From Gilliamella apis (lineage in GTDB: Bacteria > Pseudomonadota > Gammaproteobacteria > Enterobacterales > Orbaceae), in assembly GCF_002142155.1 (NCBI RefSeq), contig NZ_NASD01000004.1, positions 1 to 64,000 of the forward strand: a stretch of DNA of 64,000 nt, read 5' to 3'. This document shows positions 56,013-64,000 of this stretch, piece by piece. The notes below the pieces were generated by a model, which saw only the letters and a program-made list of their open reading frames with translations, ran no database searches and was not told where the DNA came from. Every line of letters starts with the position of its first letter. Positions within the stretch are counted from its first letter, which is position 1. The position numbers and the translations under genes were made by a program.

Positions 56013-57692
56013 ATGTTGGTAAGCAAAAAAAGTGCTTTGTTAAGCGGTTTATTTATATTAGGTTGTGTATTTCAGGTTAATGCAAAAGAAGTTGGTGTTT
56101 CTATTTTAGCAACGTCAGATGTGCATGGGCGAATGTTACCGTGGGATTATGGTACTGACAAAGCAGACTCTTCAGGCTCTTATGCGCAGATATCTTCGTT
56201 TTTAAAGGAGTACCGTTCACTACATGAAAATGTCATAGTGGTTGATGCTGGTGATATTATTCAAGATAATCAAATTGAACGATTTTATAATGTGCAAAAT
56301 CATCCGGCTATTGCGGCATTAAATGCCATGCATTATGACATTATGGTACTTGGCAATCATGAATTTAATTTTGGTATGCCGATAGTCGATAAAGTCACTT
56401 CTGAATTTAAAGGCCAATCTTTAGCGGCTAATATTTATTATAAAGATTCCGGTAAACCTTATTTACCCGCCACAACCATTATTGAGAAAGAAGGTATTAA
56501 GATTGGCTTTATTGGTGCAACTACGCCTTTTGTTCCAGAATATGAGAATAAAACTGGTTATGTAAATCAAATGGAATTTACTATGCCAATACCGGAAATA
56601 AAAAAACAAATTGCTAATCTCAAACAACAATCAGTTGATGCTATTGTTTTAGTTACCCATATGGGATTAGATAATGAAAACAATAAACCTGGTACAGGTG
56701 TTGCCGATGTTGCTAATCAGTTACCCGAGCTTGACGTAATTATTGCCGGACATAATCATCAAAATATTAGTGAAAAAGTCATTAATAATGTTGTTATTAC
56801 TGAACCTCATCGCTATGGAACAGTAGTATCGGTGGTTGATCTTAAATTTGATATTGATGGCAATAAAAAAACGTTAAAAGCGAAAAAATCGCAAACATTA
56901 CCGGTAAAAACTTATCCAGCTGATCCTGAAATCGAAAAAATTTATTCGCCTTATCATCAACAATTAAGAGAGATTTCTAATCAAGTTATTGGTGAAACAG
57001 ATCAAGATCTTGTACCACAAGAGATAATACATGGTATACCAGCGGTTTACTTGCAAGAAAGTGGTTTAACTAATTTACTTAATTCTGTACAACTGTATTA
57101 CAGTGGCGCCGATGTGACTGCTGTTTTAGTCGATAATAAAAAAGCGATATTAAATAAAGGGCCAATCGCTCGCAAAGATATTGCTAACAATTATCAATAC
57201 ACTGCTGGTGAAACCTCTATTTTTGAAGTTACCGGAAAGGATCTTAAAGATTATATGGAATGGTCAGCGGCATATTTTGCTCAAGTACAACCAACGGATA
57301 AAAATTATCAATATGATTCGGTGCGAGGCGCATCTAAATATATGACTTATGATATGTTTGGTGGCGTTAAATATATTATTGATTTAAGTGAACCAGTAGG
57401 GCATCGAATTAAAAATCTAACACTTTTAAATGGTAAAGTTGTTACTGATGATATGAAACTCAAACTAGGTATGAATGCTTATCGTTATGAAATGTTGGTG
57501 AAAAAAGGTGGTCCATTAGAAGGGCGCCGAGTCGAGCCAATTTGGAATTCTCGTACCGCTTTAGGTGATGAAGAAGGCACCATTCGTAATATGACCATTA
57601 AATATATTACTGATGTGAAGAAAGGCAAGATTACCGATGAATCAAATAATAATTGGCAAGTTATTGGTATTGATCCTAAACAATCGAATTAG
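56013..57692 (+). CDS. Periplasmic 5'-nucleotidase / 2',3'-cyclic phosphodiesterase family protein
   Basis: 559 residues. Signal peptide with probable cleavage after FQVNA. The N-terminal metallophosphatase domain has ATSDVHGRM, DAGDIIQDN, LGNHEFNFG and the C-terminal metal motif AGHNHQ. The 5'-nucleotidase C-terminal domain begins near residue 320. CpdB (647 residues) and UshA (550) are relatives; domain order suits both, and which nucleotide it prefers cannot be told. A stand-alone gene with its own terminator. Confidence 0.88.
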   Translation: MLVSKKSALLSGLFILGCVFQVNAKEVGVSILATSDVHGRMLPWDYGTDKADSSGSYAQISSFLKEYRSLHENVIVVDAGDIIQDNQIERFYNVQNHPAIAALNAMHYDIMVLGNHEFNFGMPIVDKVTSEFKGQSLAANIYYKDSGKPYLPATTIIEKEGIKIGFIGATTPFVPEYENKTGYVNQMEFTMPIPEIKKQIANLKQQSVDAIVLVTHMGLDNENNKPGTGVADVANQLPELDVIIAGHNHQNISEKVINNVVITEPHRYGTVVSVVDLKFDIDGNKKTLKAKKSQTLPVKTYPADPEIEKIYSPYHQQLREISNQVIGETDQDLVPQEIIHGIPAVYLQESGLTNLLNSVQLYYSGADVTAVLVDNKKAILNKGPIARKDIANNYQYTAGETSIFEVTGKDLKDYMEWSAAYFAQVQPTDKNYQYDSVRGASKYMTYDMFGGVKYIIDLSEPVGHRIKNLTLLNGKVVTDDMKLKLGMNAYRYEMLVKKGGPLEGRRVEPIWNSRTALGDEEGTIRNMTIKYITDVKKGKITDESNNNWQVIGIDPKQSN

Positions 57693-57789
57693 TGCTAGCA
57701 TTCTTATTGGCTTATTTTTACACTAGTTTTTAGTAAAATGATAATTACTGTTATAAGCTCTTTAAATTCTATATTGGAGCTGGATTAAC

Positions 57790-57826
57790 GGTAATTATCT
57801 TATTGTGATAATTACCAATATTTTTT
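57790..57826 (+). terminator. Rho-independent terminator of the nucleotidase gene
   Basis: GGTAATTATC-N7-GATAATTACC, a perfect 10-bp stem, with T6 soon after. Confidence 0.75.
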
Positions 57827-57882
57827 ACTGAAAAGGATATTTAGTAATCGATTTAACTAATTGATTATGTTTTATGATAAAC

Positions 57883-57910
57883 AAAAAAATACGAGCCATT
57901 GACTCGTATT
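57883..57910 (-). terminator. Rho-independent terminator of the qmcA-ybbJ unit
   Basis: On minus: AATACGAG-TCAATGG-CTCGTATT followed by T. It lies 11 bp after the ybbJ stop. Confidence 0.85.
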
Positions 57911-57921
57911 TAATTATTGAT

Positions 57922-58386
57922 TTATTTATTGAGTGCCTTTACTTTCAGTATTATGCCCTCAACTGCAACAACTTCAACTGGATGACCTACTTCTAGATCT
58001 TGATTACATTTTGCTGACCATGTGCCGTCTTTTATTTTTACTCGTCCTGAACCATTAGTAATGGCATCAGTAACGATTGTCCTAATACCAATTAGTTCTT
58101 GTTGTGGTTGATTGATTTCAACTTTATTAGATTTGTTGTTATCGCGTCTTTTTAACCATACCCACCAAAGATAAGCAGATATTAACGTAAAAATAGCAAA
58201 CAAAATCCATAAAACAGACCAAGACAGCGGTAAAACCCAAGCAATTAAACCAACGATAATGGCAGCAATCCCACTCCAAAGTGCATATCCACCGGTTCCT
58301 AATAACTCAGCAATCAGCAAAATACCACCTAAAGCAATAAATATCCAGTGAGGAGAATTATAAATAACCATTAAAAAATCTGTCAT
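57922..58386 (-). CDS. ybbJ: NfeD-like membrane protein YbbJ
   Basis: 154 residues (E. coli 151). Two or three membrane helices in the first 80 residues (IFIALGGILLIAELLGTGGYALW and LSWSVLWILFAIFTLISAYLWWVW), then an OB-fold NfeD domain with GRVKIKDGTWSAKCNQDLEVGHPVEVVAVEG. NfeD proteins pair with SPFH proteins; the partner QmcA is just upstream (about 100 bp), so the two probably form a complex. Confidence 0.88.
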   Translation of the reverse strand: MTDFLMVIYNSPHWIFIALGGILLIAELLGTGGYALWSGIAAIIVGLIAWVLPLSWSVLWILFAIFTLISAYLWWVWLKRRDNNKSNKVEINQPQQELIGIRTIVTDAITNGSGRVKIKDGTWSAKCNQDLEVGHPVEVVAVEGIILKVKALNK

Positions 58387-58489
58387 TGGTTGTTACCTAT
58401 TATTAATTGAATTATATTTCCTATCATATTCCTAACCAATTTATTATCAGTTAGGAAATATGATTTACTTAAATTTAATTTAGTACAGC

Positions 58490-59398
58490 CTATTTAGTAT
58501 TTTTGATTAATTCAGCAATACCACCAATGCTACCCATTAAGCTAGATGCATCAAGTGGCATCATTACCACTTTGCTGTTATCTGAAGCTCCAATTTGTTG
58601 TAACGCTTCAGTATATTTTTGCGCAACAAAGTAGTTGATGGCATTAATATTACCAGCTGCAATAGCGTCCGAAACCATTTGTGTTGCTTTAGCTTCCGCT
58701 TCGGCCGCACGTTCACGTGCTTCAGCTTGTAAAAATGCAGCTTGTTTTTCACCTTCAGCTTTTAAAATTTCTGACTGTTTTTCACCTTCAGAACGTAAAA
58801 TAGCCGCTTGACGAACACCTTCTGCTTCAAGAATTTCTGCACGTTTATTACGTTCAGCTTTCATCTGCGCATTCATGGCTGCAATTAGTTCTGCCGGTGG
58901 ACGAACATCACGAATTTCAATACGGGTAATTTTGATTCCCCATGGGCTAGTTGCATCATCGACAATACTAAGTAGTTTTGAGTTAATATGGTCACGTTGT
59001 GATAACATCTCATCAAGCTCCATACTACCAAGTACGGTACGAATGTTTGTCATCATTAGGTTAATGACGGCACGTTCAAGTTGATTAACTTGATAAGCGG
59101 CTCTTGCTGCTTCTTGTACTTGTATAAAGCAAACTGCGTCAATTTGTACATTTGCATTATCTTTAGAAATAACTTCTTGAGATGGGATATCAAGTACTTG
59201 TTCCATCATATTAATTTTACGGCCCACACCATCCATAAAAGGAATAATAATATTTAAACCCGGTTCTAAGGTATGAGTATATTTACCGAAACGCTCGATA
59301 GTATATTGGTATCCTTGTGGAACAATAGTGATAGCTTTAAAAACTGTTACAACTGCAAGTAAAACGATTACTGCAATAAGAATAAAAAAGATTGGCAT
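58490..59398 (-). CDS. qmcA: SPFH-domain (stomatin-like) membrane protein QmcA
   Basis: 302 residues (E. coli 305). N-terminal membrane anchor, an SPFH/PHB domain with [17 protein letters not shown] and [20 protein letters not shown], then a repetitive Ala/Glu coiled coil ([20 protein letters not shown]). Such proteins form membrane cages that regulate FtsH-type proteases. It is divergent from the trp operon. Confidence 0.93.
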   Translation of the reverse strand: MPIFFILIAVIVLLAVVTVFKAITIVPQGYQYTIERFGKYTHTLEPGLNIIIPFMDGVGRKINMMEQVLDIPSQEVISKDNANVQIDAVCFIQVQEAARAAYQVNQLERAVINLMMTNIRTVLGSMELDEMLSQRDHINSKLLSIVDDATSPWGIKITRIEIRDVRPPAELIAAMNAQMKAERNKRAEILEAEGVRQAAILRSEGEKQSEILKAEGEKQAAFLQAEARERAAEAEAKATQMVSDAIAAGNINAINYFVAQKYTEALQQIGASDNSKVVMMPLDASSLMGSIGGIAELIKNTK

Positions 59399-59571
59399 AG
59401 ATCAAAATCTCTAATTTTTATTAATAATTTATCGGAGTTGCTCATTTTAAAGACTAAAATCTTGTTTGGCTAGTTTTAATTCGTTTATTAAAAAGTAGAA
59501 AACTGTTTACTGTGTAAAGACCTTCTGATTGGTACAGGTAGACTTAATTTAAATGTACACAAAATATTCAC

Positions 59572-59605
59572 TTGACAATACACCAATGAACTAGTTTAAT
59601 AGTAC
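59572..59605 (+). promoter_or_regulatory. trp promoter and TrpR operator
   Basis: TTGACA (59572-59577), a 17-bp spacer, and TTTAAT (59595-59600) make a good sigma-70 promoter. GAACTAGTTTAATAGTAC at 59588-59605 overlaps the -10 box and matches the E. coli trp operator GAACTAGTTAACTAGTAC at 16 of 18 positions. Repression by TrpR with bound tryptophan is expected. Confidence 0.85.
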
Positions 59606-59630
59606 AAAATCTTTTTTAGCAGATACAATA

Positions 59631-59711
59631 ATGATAAATCAGCAATCCATATTAACTCATTGTCAACAAACTACCGTTTTGGGTTGGTGGCGCATCACTT
59701 TTTGCGGGTGA
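59631..59711 (+). CDS. trpL: trp operon leader peptide
   Basis: 26 codons starting MINQQS, ending GWWRITFCG. Two adjacent Trp codons (59685-59690) are the control codons for attenuation. It is too short for routine gene finding but has the right place between the TrpR operator and the attenuator. Confidence 0.88.
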   Translation: MINQQSILTHCQQTTVLGWWRITFCG

Positions 59712-59760
59712 TGTGATGATGTCCTTTTTTCATAATACCCGCTCAGTGCGGGTATTTTAG
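59692..59760 (+). terminator. trp attenuator
   Basis: Terminator stem AATACCCGC-TCAGT-GCGGGTATT (59734-59756) with T-run. Its left arm can alternatively pair with GCGGGT at 59704-59709 (antiterminator), and GCATCAC (59692-59698) pairs with GTGATGT (59708-59714), giving a complete 1:2, 2:3, 3:4 choice. When Trp-tRNA is scarce, stalling at the Trp codons favours read-through. Confidence 0.85.
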
Positions 59761-59801
59761 TTTTATAAAGATAAATATAATTTTATAAAAGAGAGTCAAC
59801 A

Positions 59802-61364
59802 ATGAATAAGCCTACATTAACACAGATAATTAAAACCATTGGTTATTATCAGGATCCGACTCAGGTATTTTATCAACTTTGTGATAACAAACCGGCAACA
59901 TTGTTACTGGAATCAGCTGAAATTGATAACAAGCAAGGTATCAAAAGTGTAATGATAGTTGATAGCGCTTTGACTATTTCTGCACTCAATAATCAAGTCA
60001 CTTTTCAAGCTTTAACCAGTAACGGACAAAAATTATTACCTTTATTACAACAAGCTTTTCCTGATAATGTTGCTAAAACACAATTAGATGAAAATAATCT
60101 TAAATTAGTTTTTCCGGCTATTGATAATTTGCAAGATGAAGATTCTCGCTTAAAGTCATTATCAATTTTTGATGCACTAAGAACATTATTAAATATCGTT
60201 AATATCCCACAACAAGCGAGTTCTGATGCAGTGTTTGTCGGTGGTTTATTTGCTTATGATCTTGTTGCTGGCTTTGAGGATTTACCTCTGTTACCAACCG
60301 AACAACGTTGCCAAGACTTTCGCTTTTATTTAGCTGAAACATTACTGGAAATTAATCATAAAGATCGTGTTTCATTGTTAAAAGCTACGGCATTTACTTC
60401 TTGTCCTGATGAGACAAAACGCTTGAATCAACGCTTAATTGAGTTACACAGTAAACTTAATCAACCGATGAAAGCGATTAAGACTCAATCTTTAGCAGAA
60501 ATAAATGTTTCATGTAATAAGAGTGATGATGATTTCAATACCATAGTTAAAAAAATGCAGGATGCTATCCAACAAGGTGAAATTTTCCAAGCCGTTCCTT
60601 CAAGACGTTTTTCATTACCATGCCCTGAACCATTATCTGCTTATCAAGTGTTAAAAAATACCAATCCAAGTCCATATATGTTTTATATGCAAGATAGCGA
60701 TTTTGTTCTGTTTGGTGCATCACCAGAAAGTGCCCTTAAATATAACAAGACCAATAATCAAGTTGAAATTTACCCTATTGCCGGTACTCGACCTCGTGGT
60801 TTATCCGCAAGTGGTGAGATTGATTATGATTTGGATAGCCGACTAGAACTTGAAATGCGCACTGATAAAAAAGAGTTGGCTGAACACTTAATGTTGGTTG
60901 ATTTAGCCCGTAATGATTTAGCTCGTATTTGCCAGCCGGGCACTCGTTATACTAAAGAGTTATTAAAAGTGGACCGTTATTCGTGTGTTATGCACCTTGT
61001 TTCAAGAATAGTTGGCCAGTTACGGACTGATCTTGATGCACTACATGCTTATCAAGCAACAATGAATATGGGAACATTAACCGGCGCACCCAAAGTAAGA
61101 GCAATGCAACTAATTGCTGAATCGGAAAAAATAAAACGTGGTAGTTATGGTGGAGCAGTGGGGTATTTAACCGCTAGTGGTGATTTGGATACCTGTATTG
61201 TTATCCGTAGTGCCTATGTGGAAGACGGTATTGCTACGGTGCAAGCAGGTGGTGGGGTGGTTTTAGACTCAGAACCTCAATCAGAATCGGACGAATCACG
61301 TAACAAAGCTCGTGCTGTTGTTCGCGCGATTATGGCAGCACATAATGTAGAAGGTGTATTCTAA
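59802..61364 (+). CDS. trpE: Anthranilate synthase component I
   Basis: Makes anthranilate from chorismate with ammonia supplied by TrpG. 520 residues, the same as E. coli. LLES at 35-38 is the tryptophan feedback-binding element, and the chorismate domain has [14 protein letters not shown] and the C-terminal [11 protein letters not shown]. The stop overlaps the trpGD start by one base (TAATG), so the two are translationally coupled. Confidence 0.97.
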   Translation: MNKPTLTQIIKTIGYYQDPTQVFYQLCDNKPATLLLESAEIDNKQGIKSVMIVDSALTISALNNQVTFQALTSNGQKLLPLLQQAFPDNVAKTQLDENNLKLVFPAIDNLQDEDSRLKSLSIFDALRTLLNIVNIPQQASSDAVFVGGLFAYDLVAGFEDLPLLPTEQRCQDFRFYLAETLLEINHKDRVSLLKATAFTSCPDETKRLNQRLIELHSKLNQPMKAIKTQSLAEINVSCNKSDDDFNTIVKKMQDAIQQGEIFQAVPSRRFSLPCPEPLSAYQVLKNTNPSPYMFYMQDSDFVLFGASPESALKYNKTNNQVEIYPIAGTRPRGLSASGEIDYDLDSRLELEMRTDKKELAEHLMLVDLARNDLARICQPGTRYTKELLKVDRYSCVMHLVSRIVGQLRTDLDALHAYQATMNMGTLTGAPKVRAMQLIAESEKIKRGSYGGAVGYLTASGDLDTCIVIRSAYVEDGIATVQAGGGVVLDSEPQSESDESRNKARAVVRAIMAAHNVEGVF

Positions 61365-62995
61365 TGGCTAATATCTTATTTATTGATAATGTTGATTCGT
61401 TTACTTATAACTTGGTTGATCAGTTACGTCATAATCAACATAATGTGACAATTTATCGCAACACTATTCCTGCCGATGTGATTATCGAAAAATTATCACA
61501 TATGCAAAATCCTATCTTAATGTTATCGCCAGGTCCAGGTACGCCAAGTGAAGCAGGTTCAATGCCTGAATTACTAAAACGTTTAAAAGGGAAATTACCG
61601 ATTATTGGTATCTGCTTAGGCCATCAAGCGATTGTCGAATCTTATGGTGGTATGATTGTACCAGCTGGTGATATTTTGCATGGTAAAGCCTCATTAATTG
61701 AACATGATGGTCAAGCTATGTTTAAAGGCTTACCAAATCCATTACCGGTGGCTCGTTATCACTCTTTAAAAGGTGAAAATATACCGAAAACATTAACGAT
61801 TAATGCCATGTGTAATAACATTGTTATGGCAGTACGTAATGATGAGGATCGGGTTTGTGGTTTTCAATTTCATCCTGAATCGATTTTAACCATTCAAGGG
61901 GTAAAATTATTAGAGCAAACCATTGAATGGGCACTTAATCCAGTCCAAAAACAACCACAGGCAAGACAAGAGGCAATTGTCGATAAGCAAGAATACAATA
62001 TTCAACCGATTTTAAATAAATTGTACTTAGGACAAGTATTGTCACAAGAAGAAAGCAAAATACTATTTAACTTAATTATTCAAGGTAAGATTGAACCAAC
62101 AGTTTTGGCAACTGCGATTATAAGTATGAAAGTACGAGGTGAAAAACCGGATGAAATTGCTGGTGCTGCGCAAGCCTTACTTGAAAATGCTGATGCTTTT
62201 GAAGCTCCTGATTATGATTTTACCGATATTGTTGGTACCGGTGGTGATGGCACTAATAGTATTAATATATCAACAGCTAGTGCTTTTGTTACTGCAGCCT
62301 TAGGGTATAAAGTTGCTAAACATGGTAATCGAGGGGTATCAAGTAAATCAGGATCTTCCGATGTACTATCTGCTTTAGGTATCAAATTAAACATGTCAGC
62401 GGAAGCCTCACGTAAAGCGCTTGATGAATTAGGAGTATGTTTCTTATTTGCTCAACAATATCATTCAGGCTTTCGTCATGCTGCTCCAGTGCGTCAGCAA
62501 TTAAAAACACGGACAATTTTTAACGTTCTTGGGCCGTTGATTAATCCATCTCGACCAAAACGTATTTTACTCGGTGTTTATCATCCTGATTTGATAAAAC
62601 CGATTGCAGAAACATTAAAAATGTTGAACTATACCCATGCTTATGTGGTACACGGTGCCGGTATGGATGAAGTCGCGATTCATGGAGAAACCCAAGTTGC
62701 AGAAGTAAAAAACGGCGAAATTCGCTATTTCACCCTGACACCACAAGATTTTGGTTTACAACAATATACTTTAAAAGATATTGAAGGTGGTACACCGGAA
62801 ATGAATCGTGATTTGTTGTTAGCTATTTTACAAGGACATGGTAAACCAGCTCATGAAGCGGCTATCGCGGCTAATGTAGCAATGTTAATTAGCTTATTTG
62901 GTGAACCAGACTTAAAACAAAATGCTCAACGTGCAATTGAATTGATGCATAGTGGCAAGGCTTATGAGCTATTACAAAAGTTAGCAGCAAGATAA
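61364..62995 (+). CDS. trpGD: Bifunctional anthranilate synthase glutaminase / anthranilate phosphoribosyltransferase
   Basis: Fusion of TrpG and TrpD as in E. coli TrpD (531 residues; here 543). N-terminal class I glutamine amidotransferase with Cys84 in GICLGHQAI and FQFHPESI carrying the catalytic His and Glu. A linker (about 195-215) leads to the phosphoribosyltransferase with [20 protein letters not shown] and NVLGPLINP. Confidence 0.97.
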   Translation: MANILFIDNVDSFTYNLVDQLRHNQHNVTIYRNTIPADVIIEKLSHMQNPILMLSPGPGTPSEAGSMPELLKRLKGKLPIIGICLGHQAIVESYGGMIVPAGDILHGKASLIEHDGQAMFKGLPNPLPVARYHSLKGENIPKTLTINAMCNNIVMAVRNDEDRVCGFQFHPESILTIQGVKLLEQTIEWALNPVQKQPQARQEAIVDKQEYNIQPILNKLYLGQVLSQEESKILFNLIIQGKIEPTVLATAIISMKVRGEKPDEIAGAAQALLENADAFEAPDYDFTDIVGTGGDGTNSINISTASAFVTAALGYKVAKHGNRGVSSKSGSSDVLSALGIKLNMSAEASRKALDELGVCFLFAQQYHSGFRHAAPVRQQLKTRTIFNVLGPLINPSRPKRILLGVYHPDLIKPIAETLKMLNYTHAYVVHGAGMDEVAIHGETQVAEVKNGEIRYFTLTPQDFGLQQYTLKDIEGGTPEMNRDLLLAILQGHGKPAHEAAIAANVAMLISLFGEPDLKQNAQRAIELMHSGKAYELLQKLAAR

Positions 62996-63010
62996 TAAGT
63001 GGAGAATAAC

Positions 63011-64000
63011 ATGGCAATTGAAGCATTAACCGAAAATGTTGAAATGGCAACAGTATTAAAAAAAATCATTGAAGATAAACAACTATGGCTGGCTGAACAG
63101 CAAGCTAAAAATCCACTGGCTAACTTTAAAAGCAAAGTTGTACCGAGTGATCGTGATTTTTATCAAGCATTAACACAACCGAAAACGGTATTTATCTTAG
63201 AATGTAAAAAAGCGTCACCATCTAAAGGCTTAATTCGTGATGATTTTGATCCGGCAACTATTGCTAAAGTTTATAAAGATTATGCTTCAGCGATTTCAGT
63301 TTTAACTGATGAAAAATATTTTCAAGGTAGCTTTGAATTTTTGCCTATGGTACGTAATGAAGTCACACAACCAGTACTTTGCAAAGATTTTATTATCGAT
63401 GAATATCAAATTTACTTAGCGCGATATTATCAAGCGGATGCTATCTTATTAATGTTATCAGTGGTAAATGATGATGAGTATCGCCATCTTAGCCAAATTG
63501 CTCATCAACTTAATATGGGAATTTTGACTGAAGCCAGTACGGAACAAGAAGTTGAGCGAGCCATTAATCTTGGCGCCAAAGTTATTGGTATTAATAATCG
63601 TAATCTTCGTGATCTGTCAGTAGATTTAAATCGAGTAAAAACATTATCTAAATCTATCCCTGATGATCGAATTATTATCAGTGAATCGGGTATTTACACT
63701 CATAATCAAGTTAAAGATCTTAGCCATTATGCTAACGGTTTTTTAATTGGTAGCGCGTTAATGTCTGAGTCAAATTTAAACCTAGCTATTCGTAAAGTGA
63801 TGTTAGGTGAAAATAAAGTCTGTGGTTTAACCAGAGCGCAGGACGCGATAACTGTCTATCAAGCTGGCGCGATTTATGGCGGATTAATTTTTGTCTCTAA
63901 TTCACCAAGATATATTACAGCAACTAAAGCACGAAGTGTTATAGCAGCAGCTCCGCTAAATTGGGTGGGTGTTTTTAAAAATAGCGATATAGACGAAGTT
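63011..64000 (+). CDS. trpCF: Bifunctional indole-3-glycerol phosphate synthase / phosphoribosylanthranilate isomerase (3' end outside window)
   Basis: The frame is open from the ATG at 63011 to the last base: 330 codons of an expected 450 or so. The N-terminal TrpC domain has [26 protein letters not shown] and [12 protein letters not shown], then ISESGI. The TrpF domain begins near residue 255 ([11 protein letters not shown]) and is cut off. It starts 15 bp after trpGD, with GGAGAA as ribosome site. trpB and trpA presumably follow. Confidence 0.96.
   Translation, partial: MAIEALTENVEMATVLKKIIEDKQLWLAEQQAKNPLANFKSKVVPSDRDFYQALTQPKTVFILECKKASPSKGLIRDDFDPATIAKVYKDYASAISVLTDEKYFQGSFEFLPMVRNEVTQPVLCKDFIIDEYQIYLARYYQADAILLMLSVVNDDEYRHLSQIAHQLNMGILTEASTEQEVERAINLGAKVIGINNRNLRDLSVDLNRVKTLSKSIPDDRIIISESGIYTHNQVKDLSHYANGFLIGSALMSESNLNLAIRKVMLGENKVCGLTRAQDAITVYQAGAIYGGLIFVSNSPRYITATKARSVIAAAPLNWVGVFKNSDIDEV

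Noticed and set aside
59701-59720. A 12-base match (GGGTGATGTGAT) between CRISPR spacer 2 and the trp leader
   Set aside because: A target would need most of 32 bases to match; the shared part is short, low in complexity and lies in the attenuator. I treat it as chance.

Overview
The window is chromosomal DNA of a low-GC gammaproteobacterium. Gene content and order are E. coli-like throughout (glmU-glmS, xseB-ispA-dxs, zapA-6S RNA-fau, opgGH, btsSR, qmcA/ybbJ, trpE-trpGD-trpCF), but the coding sequence is strongly AT-biased. This combination suggests an Orbaceae-type gut symbiont (Gilliamella or a relative). That assignment is inferred from style and synteny only; no database was searched.

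Layout. 1-1.7 kb is accessory DNA: the 3' end of a surface/secreted protein gene, two copies of a GC-rich, hairpin-rich repeat of about 286 bp, and an orphan three-repeat CRISPR array of type I-F character. 1.7-3.5 kb holds an ArsR-type regulator facing a DHA2-family MFS exporter. 3.7-8.3 kb has rlmL, a small membrane protein and two related exported proteins with the remnant of a third. 8.3-17.6 kb is housekeeping: glmU-glmS, hemG, typA, an RnfB-like ferredoxin downstream of fhs, and sohB. 17.6-20.1 kb is a second accessory island with a paralogue of the first surface protein. Its true ATG is out of frame because of a three-copy 7-bp tandem repeat; one more copy would restore the frame, so this looks like a phase-variable gene in the OFF state. 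20.2-24.0 kb carries rnr-rlmB and an unknown gene. 24.3-29.9 kb is a PTS catabolic operon (PRD regulator fused to EIIB-like and EIIA domains, EIIB, EIIC, a small helical protein, a class II aldolase and a P-loop kinase).

30-44.6 kb is mainly on the minus strand: fau, 6S RNA, zapA, dxs-ispA-xseB, epmA-rmuC, a lipoprotein gene with opgG-opgH, a YecH-like gene and rnb, followed by a plus-strand ybfF-like hydrolase. 44.9-46.7 kb is a minor pseudopilin cluster whose first gene is frameshifted. 46.9-59.4 kb has dapD, yajQ, bglX, btsS-btsR-btsT, a periplasmic nucleotidase/phosphodiesterase, and ybbJ-qmcA. 59.5 kb to the end is the trp operon with a visible TrpR operator, leader peptide and attenuator; it runs off the window inside trpCF.

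How the parts work together. Sugar and carbon use (PTS operon, periplasmic beta-glucosidase BglX, pyruvate sensing and uptake by BtsSR/BtsT), envelope building (GlmU/GlmS, osmoregulated glucans, DapD) and variable surface proteins fit a host-associated fermentative bacterium. The most unusual items are the heptanucleotide phase switch, the structured repeat beside the surface-protein genes, the cas-less I-F mini-array and the PTS operon with its own kinase.
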